Below are positions 1 through 5,781 of a DNA stretch of 11,180 bases, in pieces. How positions within the stretch are numbered: position 1 is the stretch's first letter; the number at the start of each line of letters is the position of its first letter. A model generated the notes under the pieces. It was not told the DNA's origin and searched no databases. It saw nothing but the letters and a program-made list of their open reading frames with translations. Source of the DNA: Planctomycetota bacterium (GTDB lineage: Bacteria; Planctomycetota; Phycisphaerae; UBA1845; CAIVHJ01); assembly GCA_022573485.1 (NCBI GenBank), contig JACZTW010000110.1:1-11180 (forward strand). The letters run 5' to 3'. The position numbers were made by a program, and so were the translations under genes.

Positions 1-1
1 G

Positions 2-712
2 GTCCTCTGCGTCAGCGCCGTGCTCGGCTACATCTTCAATTGGTTCGATAACAAGCCGCTCGTCAAAAAGGGCGGCGTGGTCATTATCCTCAACCCGGCC
101 ATGGAAACCTTTCATCGGGAATTCCGGCAGGGACTGGTCTACCTGACCCGGGATCGGCGGATTTTCTGGATCTGGGTGATCACGGTGGTCAACAACTTCT
201 TCCTGATGGGCCCTGTGATCGTGGGCGTGCCCATCTATGTCAAACAATACCTGGGCGGTTCGGGTACGGATTTCGCCCTGATCGAAGGGGTTTATGCCGG
301 GGGCATGATCATTTCCACCTGGATCATCTCGCGCTTTGGCCGCCGCTGGGATCCCGTGCGTACGCTAATGATCGGTCTCATCTACGACGGGCTGACCTTC
401 GTCCCCATGCTGTGGCTGACTTCCGTTTCGCAAACCGCGGTGCTGATCCTGATTCACTCCCTGGGCATCCCCACCATCACCATCTCCCGCCTGACCGCCC
501 TGCAGCGCATGGTGCGTCCAGAGATGCGGGGCCGTATCTTTTCCTATTTCCATCTGGCGGTGGCAGGGATGACCGCCGTATCCATCGGCGCGGTGGGGAT
601 CGTATTGTCCTGGCTGTCCATCCAGGAACTCTTTGCAGTCATCGGCTGTCTGTGCGCCGCGACCGGCGTTTTCGGCCTGCTGCTGCCGCAATTGCGCGGC
701 GCGGCTTCCTGA
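2..712 (+). CDS. MFS-family transporter, C-terminal half (5' end outside window)
   Basis: Probable proton- or solute-driven exporter of the major facilitator superfamily, in the inner membrane. The reading frame is open back to the first bases, so the N-terminal half lies outside the window; the GTG at 20 is an internal valine, not a start. About 236 residues are visible. After the tail of one helix (VLCVSAVLGYIF) and a cytoplasmic loop there are six hydrophobic segments, consistent with helices 7-12. The segment LTALQRMVRPEMRGRIFSYF before helix 11 resembles the conserved loop of the MFS_3 (EntS-like) exporters, and GRRWDP after helix 8 is a basic MFS loop. It ends in TGA at 710-712. The substrate cannot be told. 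It lies left of a suspected breakpoint near 1.6 kb, so it may not belong to the same locus as the planctomycete-like genes to its right. The family is fairly sure, the subfamily less so. Confidence 0.8.
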   Translation, partial: VLCVSAVLGYIFNWFDNKPLVKKGGVVIILNPAMETFHREFRQGLVYLTRDRRIFWIWVITVVNNFFLMGPVIVGVPIYVKQYLGGSGTDFALIEGVYAGGMIISTWIISRFGRRWDPVRTLMIGLIYDGLTFVPMLWLTSVSQTAVLILIHSLGIPTITISRLTALQRMVRPEMRGRIFSYFHLAVAGMTAVSIGAVGIVLSWLSIQELFAVIGCLCAATGVFGLLLPQLRGAAS

Positions 713-735
713 ATCCGCGGCGCTACCCGAAATCC

Positions 736-753
736 CCGCCGGTTGATCGGCGG
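736..753 (+). terminator. weak hairpin after MFS gene
   Basis: CCGCCG and CGGCGG form a 6-bp stem around a 6-base loop, 24 bases after the MFS stop codon. No T-tract follows, so it is a poor match to an intrinsic terminator; it may only be a GC-rich palindrome. Confidence 0.2.
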
Positions 754-856
754 AGCCGGTTCGGTTAGTGTGGGCGGATAGTCCACTCGTGGCACCGCAG
801 GGAGCGAAAGCCACAGCGCTGGGCAATTCGTGCCGAGTCGCCAGTGGCGTGTGCAC

Positions 857-862
857 AAGGAG
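857..862 (+). promoter_or_regulatory. ribosome binding site that fixes the start at 869
   Basis: AAGGAG lies 6 bases before the ATG at 869, near-ideal Shine-Dalgarno spacing. It favours this ATG over the in-frame GTG at 830, which would put charged residues (MPSRQWRVHKERT) before the hydrophobic anchor. Confidence 0.7.
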
Positions 863-868
863 CGAACC

Positions 869-1687
869 ATGAAAGCGTCCCACATATTCCTAATCATCGC
901 GGCCATCGCCATCGCCTGGGTCTTCTTCCGGGGTGGCGAGGAACGGTATGGCTCCAGACGGGCTGCAATCGACTACAACCGGCTGGCGGTCTCCCAGGGT
1001 CTAACCCCCGAGGCCGCCGCGCTGAACCTCGAGCCGGACTTGGATGTGGCCCTGTTGCCCGAGATCGGCAAGCAGGTGATCCGCGAGGCGGCACAGGCGG
1101 GATTGACCGAGCAGGCCTTCCTGCAGCAGGTGATCCAGGAGGTGAGCAACCGCATTCGCGAGATCAGCACGATCGACCTGAACGGCGACGACGTTGTCGA
1201 CCCGATCCTGATCAGGCCGGAGCCTCTGGAGGGCGAGCAATTCGTCATCCTTTCGATCCGGGTGCCGGCCCACGACGCCTACCCCTTGCCCGACGCGGGC
1301 GACAGCGCCGCATGGAAGGATGTGGAGACCATCGAGGTGGCCACCATGACCATGTCCATGGACAAGGAGGCGCTCACGGTGCAGGCCCAGGGTAATCAGC
1401 ACGTTTATCCCCGCCAAGCGGGTCAGCACTACGTGGCGTACGACCGCAGCCCCAGCTTCCTGCAAATGTACATCGGCATGCGCATGATGGAATGGATGTT
1501 CTTTCCCCGCTATTACGGTTTCATGGGTCCGGGATTCGGCTATGGCATGTACCGGCCCATGGGGGTTCCCATGATGGCATCCAGACGGGCCGGCATCGTT
1601 TCCAGTCGCGGATATTCCAGAAGCACGGCCAGCACCCGATCGGCCATCAGCACCCGCGCGCGAACCGTGCCGCCCTCGTGCCGGTAG
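869..1687 (+). CDS. membrane-anchored protein of unknown function, probably chimeric 3' end
   Basis: I do not recognise this family. Read from the ATG at 869, it is 272 residues. Residues 5-20 (HIFLIIAAIAIAWVFF) form a single hydrophobic anchor or uncleaved signal followed by charged residues, so the rest is probably outside the cytoplasm. Residues 60-100 look helical. D103-L-N105-G-D107-D-V-V-D111 resembles a calcium-binding EF-hand or dockerin-type loop. Residues 197-235 are rich in Met, Phe, Tyr and Gly. The last 35 or so residues are Ser/Arg-rich and lie antisense to what looks like genuine coding sequence of a minus-strand operon gene, so the natural C-terminus was probably lost at a junction near 1570-1625 and the frame simply runs on to a TAG at 1685. 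The body is convincing as a real gene; the end is not. Confidence 0.6.
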   Translation: MKASHIFLIIAAIAIAWVFFRGGEERYGSRRAAIDYNRLAVSQGLTPEAAALNLEPDLDVALLPEIGKQVIREAAQAGLTEQAFLQQVIQEVSNRIREISTIDLNGDDVVDPILIRPEPLEGEQFVILSIRVPAHDAYPLPDAGDSAAWKDVETIEVATMTMSMDKEALTVQAQGNQHVYPRQAGQHYVAYDRSPSFLQMYIGMRMMEWMFFPRYYGFMGPGFGYGMYRPMGVPMMASRRAGIVSSRGYSRSTASTRSAISTRARTVPPSCR

Positions 1688-1854
1688 ATGAGAATCACAT
1701 ATGTCGGCACGACCAGTATGAGAATGAACCACACCCATGCCTCGAATGGTTCGAGCCATTGCAGGCTGACGCGATGGGCCGTGAGCGGTGCTCCATGCAG
1801 GTCCAGGCGATCCAGGCTCAGCAACCATTCCAGAAAACTTCGCACGCCGATCAT
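1540..1854 (-). pseudogene. broken N-terminal fragment of the fourth MoxR-operon membrane protein
   Basis: The open frame reads 104 residues from an ATG at 1854, 25 bases after the BatA-like gene. Residues 34-57 contain an amphipathic start (LEPFEAW) and a strong membrane helix (VWFILILVVPTYVILIY), followed by YRHEGGTVRARVLMADRVLAVLL. This matches, from memory, the N-terminus of the large membrane proteins (vWA or glutamine-amidotransferase-like, usually 600-900 residues) that follow BatA in planctomycete MoxR operons. After about residue 80 (EYPRLETMPARLDAIMGTP) the pattern is lost and a TAG stops the frame at 1540, so most of the protein is missing. It overlaps the plus-strand unknown gene tail to tail by about 148 bases. 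GAAGG touches the ATG without a gap, so the GTG three codons later (1845) is an alternative start. Best explained as a gene cut by a rearrangement or an assembly join. Confidence 0.5.
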
Positions 1855-1858
1855 CCTT

Positions 1859-1928
1859 CTTCAGGCTTCGGGCTTCGGGCTACAGGCTTCGGGTGCTTCC
1901 CTTGAAGCCGGGAGCCCGGAGCCTTTCC
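1859..1928 (+). repeat. heptamer array 1 (10 units) at the end of the BatA-like gene
   Basis: Ten consecutive 7-bp units in strict phase: CTTCAGG, CTTCGGG twice, CTACAGG, CTTCGGG, TGCTTCC, CTTGAAG, CCGGGAG, CCCGGAG, CCTTTCC. The CTA of the CTACAGG unit (1880-1882) is, on the minus strand, the TAG stop of the BatA-like gene, and the array encodes about its last 16 residues. It ends only 4 bases before the start of the next gene. Confidence 0.85.
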
Positions 1929-4327
1929 TCGTGTCGTTCGTGGTCGAACCACATCGCCAACAGCGTCTCACTCAGCAGCAGCAGCAGGACGGCGTAGACC
2001 ATCATGGACGCAAACTCGGAACGTCCGCCGCCGACCCATTCAGCGTCTGTCGCGCGTGCGACAATGTACTCCAGATCACAATCGAACGCCTGCCTGATTT
2101 CATCTTCAGTCAAGGGCGTCAGGTCGCTCTCGAGCGGGTTGAGGTTGACGATCATGGGATCTTCGACGCCGGGCATGTGCAGGCGGTATGCACCGGCCCG
2201 ATCCAGATGGTCAAAGCGAACGCGGAATCCGCCGGCGCGGCCGTCAGAGCCCCGAGGGGCCTCAAAGCCTCGCGAGGCTTCGATGGCCAACCGGGCTGCG
2301 GTGCCATCGGGTCTGTGAATCAAGTATTCCTCGCCGCCGGCGGAGATGACGGCGATGTCTTCGATGAACGAGTCGCCGACCGTGAAGTTTCGATTGGCGG
2401 CGCCCGCAGGCGCGACGTGCTGGACCAGATTCATGACCAGCGTGATGAAGTCGCCTTTGGCAGGCAGATTGGTCCACGCCATGTTCGCAGTCGTGCTGAT
2501 CACGACACACTTGCCCGCACCAATTCGTCTCTCGGCGATGGCGGGATCTCCGCTGGTGTAGCGGATCAGCGTGCGCCCTGTATCCAGCGCGGTGGCCATC
2601 TTGATGTACTGGTGCACGTGGGCACGGAACAACCCGCTTCCCGGCCTGCCCTCGAAATCGGTCTTGAGCGGCTCCGCGAGCGTGCCGGCCGCGAAATTGA
2701 CGAAATTCGACTCCGAGACTTCCACGAACGCCGGCTCGATCAGGCGGCCCGGCAACAGGGCCTGGGCGGCGGAGTTGTAGTGTTCAAGATCGACCAAATC
2801 ACCCAGGAAGAGCAACAGCCCGCCGCCGTTTTGCACGAAGCCCTCAAGACGCTGCCAAGTGTCTTCGCCCAGCCGCTTGACGTTGCACAGGGCCACAACG
2901 TCCACGGAACTCAGGTCGCGACTGGCCAGCTCATCCTCGACAATGATCGTCGGCGCCAGCCCGCTGAGATCAGCCGCGGCGGATCCCGGATCGACCTGGC
3001 GATCCGGCGCCAGCGCCGGCGCCAGCGCCGGCGCCAACGCAACATTGAGGTAGCCCGCGTGCCCGCGTAAGCGTGTCGCGCCGGGTTTGCCGTCGACAAT
3101 CAGGATCGGAACTTGCTCGCGCGCCTCCACCACGACAAGACGGGTATTGTCAAGTTTCAAAACATCGCCGGGCAGCGCCCGCTCATTGGATTTCGCGAGC
3201 AACGTGGACTGGATCGTGTGCAGGCCGGGCAACTCGAATTCAATGGCAAATGACAACGATTGGGACGCACCGGCCTCCAGAGGCTCGATCGTGAATTCGC
3301 GAACCTCCTTGCCATCGACGGCGATGCGAACCTTACACTCGGCCGACCGGCGCGCCGCCAGGTTCGTGATGGTGTTCACGATCTCGGCGACCTCGCCCGC
3401 GCCGACCAAATTCGTTTGAGGTGCGAGGTAGGTGTTGGCCAGGTTCGGCGTATCGTGATCACAGACGTCATGGAGCACCAGTGAGGCGCTGCGAGTGATT
3501 TCATGTGCGAGCGATTTCAGTGACTCCAGAGGACTGAGGACTAAGGACTGAGGACTGAGGTCGGAGCCCGCCACGGCGGGGCGCAGGGCTCCGGGCTCCG
3601 GGCTCCGGGCTTCAGGGGAAGCACCTGTGGCCTGTAGCCTGAAGCCTGAAGCCTGCTCAGCGGCGGGCTGAAGGGTCGGCTTGGCAAAGTCACTGAACAC
3701 GTAGACCGTGTGTCGTGGGTGCTCCTCCCGGAGCGAAGCAATCAAGTCGCGCACACGCCGAAGCGCTCCGATCAAATCGGAATGCCCATGTCCGGGCTTT
3801 GCTGTTTTCAAGAGTCGGCCGGCCAGTGCCCGATCAAAAATGGGCTTGCGGTTGACTTGCCGCGCAGGATACCCCATCCAAAAGAGGGAAACAGGATCTC
3901 TCGTGGGCAGATCCTGGAGCAAACGGTAGGCGAGTTCGATCTGCATGTCGAATGCTCTTCGCGTGGGCTCGCCTGATTCGTGCGGGTCGATGGTGGCGGA
4001 CATCGAGAAAGAGTCGTCCAGCACGAAGATATGGTGAGTGCGTTCCGCGAACACAGCCGGCGCCGCGCCGGATTGCAGGAACGGACGGCCCATGGCCAAT
4101 CCGAGCAAAACCAGCAGAGTGATTCGCAGCGCCATGAGCAGGAGTTGTTCGAGGCGGGTTCGGCGGATGGTCTTTCGATTGGCAGCAAGCAGAAAGCGCA
4201 TCGCCGCCCAGGCAACGGTGCGGTAGCGCCGGCGATTGAGGATATAAATGACGATGGGAATGAGCGCCAAGCCCATGCCGGCCCACAGAAAGGCCGGATT
4301 GACAAAAGGGACGGCGGCCGGTGGCAT
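1880..4327 (-). CDS. BatA-like vWA-domain membrane protein
   Basis: A large (815-residue) inner-membrane protein and likely partner of the MoxR ATPase. Residues 10-80 match the double-membrane-helix N-terminal domain of the BatA family (NPAFLWAG, then IPIVIYILNRRRYRTVAWAAMRF, helix 2 at 61-79). A von Willebrand A domain follows at about 98-220, with the metal site D104-x-S106-x-S108. Residues about 400-520 resemble a glutamine-amidotransferase-like fold without obvious catalytic residues, and a final helix lies near 772-792. Three oddities interrupt it: a 42-residue heptamer insertion (225-266), a triple Ala-Leu-Ala-Pro repeat, and a palindromic patch near 681-696. Its C-terminus is also encoded by repeats. 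Its ATG shares one base with the TAA of the DUF58 gene (TAATG), so translation is probably coupled. Family assignment is firm; whether the repeat-laden protein works is unknown. Confidence 0.88.
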   Translation of the reverse strand: MPPAAVPFVNPAFLWAGMGLALIPIVIYILNRRRYRTVAWAAMRFLLAANRKTIRRTRLEQLLLMALRITLLVLLGLAMGRPFLQSGAAPAVFAERTHHIFVLDDSFSMSATIDPHESGEPTRRAFDMQIELAYRLLQDLPTRDPVSLFWMGYPARQVNRKPIFDRALAGRLLKTAKPGHGHSDLIGALRRVRDLIASLREEHPRHTVYVFSDFAKPTLQPAAEQASGFRLQATGASPEARSPEPGALRPAVAGSDLSPQSLVLSPLESLKSLAHEITRSASLVLHDVCDHDTPNLANTYLAPQTNLVGAGEVAEIVNTITNLAARRSAECKVRIAVDGKEVREFTIEPLEAGASQSLSFAIEFELPGLHTIQSTLLAKSNERALPGDVLKLDNTRLVVVEAREQVPILIVDGKPGATRLRGHAGYLNVALAPALAPALAPDRQVDPGSAAADLSGLAPTIIVEDELASRDLSSVDVVALCNVKRLGEDTWQRLEGFVQNGGGLLLFLGDLVDLEHYNSAAQALLPGRLIEPAFVEVSESNFVNFAAGTLAEPLKTDFEGRPGSGLFRAHVHQYIKMATALDTGRTLIRYTSGDPAIAERRIGAGKCVVISTTANMAWTNLPAKGDFITLVMNLVQHVAPAGAANRNFTVGDSFIEDIAVISAGGEEYLIHRPDGTAARLAIEASRGFEAPRGSDGRAGGFRVRFDHLDRAGAYRLHMPGVEDPMIVNLNPLESDLTPLTEDEIRQAFDCDLEYIVARATDAEWVGGGRSEFASMMVYAVLLLLLSETLLAMWFDHERHEERLRAPGFKGSTRSL
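2249..2280 (-). repeat. two adjacent palindromes inside the BatA-like gene
   Basis: AAGCCTCGCGAGGCTT (2265-2280) is a perfect 16-bp palindrome. Next to it, GCCCC and GGGGC (2249-2260) form a 5-bp stem with a 2-base loop. Together they encode the low-complexity patch EASRGFEAPRGSDG, which looks like an in-frame REP-type insertion. Confidence 0.6.
3005..3040 (-). repeat. three 12-bp tandem repeats encoding (ALAP)3
   Basis: Three units of CGGCGCCAGCGC, the third with one G-to-A change, encode Ala-Leu-Ala-Pro three times in the BatA-like protein. The 12-bp period keeps the frame, so copy number could vary without loss of the protein. Confidence 0.8.
3530..3655 (-). repeat. heptamer array 2 (18 units, 126 bp) inserted in the vWA-protein gene
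   Basis: On the plus strand the units read AGGACTG, AGGACTA, AGGACTG twice, AGGTCGG, AGCCCGC, CACGGCG, GGGCGCA, GGGCTCC three times, GGGCTTC, AGGGGAA, GCACCTG, TGGCCTG, TAGCCTG, AAGCCTG twice. That is 18 x 7 = 126 bases = 42 codons, exactly residues 225-266, so the frame is kept. It has the same modules as the other CTTCAGG-type arrays but in reverse orientation. Confidence 0.9.
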
Positions 4328-5289
4328 TATCGTATTCCTGCGTTTCGCGTAGCCAGATAAGTGCTCAAGGCCACATCCAAAGGATCTGCCGTGTTGTAGA
4401 GCTCGTAATCCAAGTGCAGTTCCCGACAGGTCTTTCGCAGTTTGGCCAGGAAACCGTCAACCTCCTCGAGGTAGTTCTCTCGCAGTGTCGCGGGCTCGGA
4501 CAGAATCTTGCCGGCCTGTTCCATACCCGAGAACATCGTCGGACCGCTGAAGGGGAACTTCAACTCGGCCGGGTCCATCACGTGGCACAGGATGATCTCG
4601 TTCTTGCTGTAGCGCAGACGCCTGAGCCCGCCTTCAATGTGGGACGGATCATCGAAAAAATCGCTGATCAAAATCAAGAGGCTGCGCCGTTTCACTCGTT
4701 CTGCGAGGTTGGTCAGCACTTTCAGCAACGACGTCTTCGTCGGCCCGGTGCTGCCCTGAAGTTCGTTGATGATGGTTTTCCACTGGGCGGGATGATTGCT
4801 GGGCCGGATGAAGCGCTGAACATCGTCGGCGAACAGCGCCAATCCCACAGAGTCGCGCTGTTTCAGGGCCAGATACGCCAGGGACGCCGCGATGCAAATG
4901 CCGTAGTCATGCTTGCTCATCGGCGCTTTGGGCGAGCGGTAAGTCATGGACTCGCTGCAATCCACGGCAATGACGCAGGCGAGGTTGGTCTCCTCTTCAT
5001 ACTGTTTGATGTAGTACTTGTTGGTTCTGCCGAAAACCTTCCAGTCGATGTGCCGAATATCATCGCCCTGCGTGTACTGGCGATGTTCCGCAAACTCGAC
5101 GGAAAACCCATGGTACGGCGAACGATGCATGCCGCTGATATACCCTTCGACGACCAGCCGCGCCCGCAAGTCCAGCGAACTGATCTTGGCGAGCGTTTTG
5201 GGATCAAGATAGCGACGATAGTCACTCGGAGTAAGTTGAGTGCTGAGTGCTGAGTGCTGAGTACTGAGTGTCGAAGCCGGGGAGTCCAT
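4327..5289 (-). CDS. DUF58-family protein
   Basis: A 320-residue cytoplasmic or membrane-associated protein of the DUF58 family, the usual middle gene between moxR and batA. The family core GDDIRHIDWKVFGRTNKYYI is at residues 75-94 and continues as KQYEEETN. A vWA-like fold follows with a metal-site motif D110-x-S112-x-S114 (VDCSESM), then LLILISDFFDD at 204-214. I chose the ATG at 5289, giving MDSPAS; the frame stays open upstream to 5376, but that part overlaps the four-helix-bundle gene. There is no clear ribosome binding site, so the start is uncertain. Residues about 6-18 (STLSTQHSALSTQ) are translated heptamer array, and homology is expected only from about SDYRRYLDPK (22-31), so the original N-terminus was apparently replaced when the cassette arrived. 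The stop overlaps the BatA-like start by one base. Confidence 0.9.
   Translation of the reverse strand: MDSPASTLSTQHSALSTQLTPSDYRRYLDPKTLAKISSLDLRARLVVEGYISGMHRSPYHGFSVEFAEHRQYTQGDDIRHIDWKVFGRTNKYYIKQYEEETNLACVIAVDCSESMTYRSPKAPMSKHDYGICIAASLAYLALKQRDSVGLALFADDVQRFIRPSNHPAQWKTIINELQGSTGPTKTSLLKVLTNLAERVKRRSLLILISDFFDDPSHIEGGLRRLRYSKNEIILCHVMDPAELKFPFSGPTMFSGMEQAGKILSEPATLRENYLEEVDGFLAKLRKTCRELHLDYELYNTADPLDVALSTYLATRNAGIR
5239..5273 (+). repeat. heptamer array 4, left inverted arm of the cassette
   Basis: AGTGCTG three times, then AGTACTG and AGTGTCG. Bases 5239-5269 are the inverted counterpart of 5751-5781, matching at 28 of 31 positions. It lies inside the 5' end of the DUF58 gene and is translated there. 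Confidence 0.9.
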
Positions 5290-5338
5290 TCCGTGTGTAG
5301 CCCTGTCATGCTCTGACGCCCAAAGGACGCCAAATGTC

Positions 5339-5749
5339 CTACTTGTCGATTGCCAGCGATGCGCGCAGGCCTCCAATGATCCTCGCCACTTCTTCTGCCT
5401 GGTTCATAAAACGCTCAAAGTCGGAACGGTCCAAATAGCCGACATCGCAGGCCACATAAAGTTGTGAGCGAAGCTCTGCACAGGATGATTTCGCGATGGA
5501 AAGAAACTGATGGAACTCCCGCGGCCGATGTCTCTCAAAACCCTCTGCTATGTTGGACATCACCGAAACGGCTGCACGCTGAATCTGCCTCTTCAGGCCG
5601 AAGTCTTGGGAGAACGCCCCGTGACCTGTGGATTGGTAAACGGCGCGAGTGAGTTCTCTGGCTTTCTGCCAAGCGATCAAATCCTCGAAGCGCCTGATCG
5701 ATCCAAGCCTTTTCGACCTTTCTCGAACGGTTGTCTTAATCGGATCCAT
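5339..5749 (-). CDS. four-helix bundle protein (23S rRNA IVP / TIGR02436 family)
   Basis: A small 136-residue protein of the family first known from open reading frames in 23S rRNA intervening sequences and also widespread as single genes; its molecular role is unknown. The family marks are all present: F21-E-D-L-I-A-W27-Q-K-A at the start of helix 1, the SVMSNIAEGFER block (62-73), FHQFLSIAKSSCAELRSQL (79-97) and a Tyr-Leu turn at 105-106 before the last helix. Length is normal for the family (about 115-140). The ATG at 5749 directly follows the heptamer array that also holds the end of moxR, so there is no usual ribosome binding site, and expression may depend on read-through and coupling from moxR 30 bases upstream. 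It reads in the operon direction but has no known link to MoxR function. Confidence 0.92.
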   Translation of the reverse strand: MDPIKTTVRERSKRLGSIRRFEDLIAWQKARELTRAVYQSTGHGAFSQDFGLKRQIQRAAVSVMSNIAEGFERHRPREFHQFLSIAKSSCAELRSQLYVACDVGYLDRSDFERFMNQAEEVARIIGGLRASLAIDK

Positions 5750-5750
5750 A

Positions 5751-5781
5751 ACTCAGCACTCGGTACTCAGCACTCAGCACT
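5751..5781 (-). repeat. heptamer array 5, right inverted arm of the cassette
   Basis: On the plus strand ACTCAGC, ACTCGGT, ACTCAGC, ACTCAGC, then ACT. It fills the whole gap between the moxR TAG (5780-5782) and the ATG of the four-helix-bundle gene at 5749, so it provides both the moxR stop context and the leader of the small gene. Confidence 0.9.

Larger units (their letters stand above)
5239..5781 (-). mobile_element. putative 543-bp cassette: four-helix-bundle gene between inverted heptamer arms
   Basis: Two 31-bp heptamer arms in inverted orientation bracket a single small gene, all inserted between moxR and the DUF58 gene, which are normally adjacent. The outer right end coincides with the moxR stop codon and the left arm lies within the first codons of DUF58. 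No transposase is present, so if mobile it moves by unknown or borrowed machinery. In the operon transcript the arms would be complementary and could fold into a long stem with the gene in the loop. That this is a mobile unit is inference; the architecture is visible directly. Confidence 0.5.

Noticed and set aside
1001..1828. Minus-strand open frame of 275 codons opposite the unknown plus-strand gene
   Set aside because: Composition is His/Gly/Arg-rich, as expected of an antisense shadow, whereas the plus-strand frame has a Shine-Dalgarno sequence and a membrane anchor.
1688..3070. Plus-strand open frame of 460 codons antisense to the BatA-like gene
   Set aside because: It mirrors the minus-strand gene, which has clear family motifs; the antisense product is low-complexity and lacks any recognisable domain.
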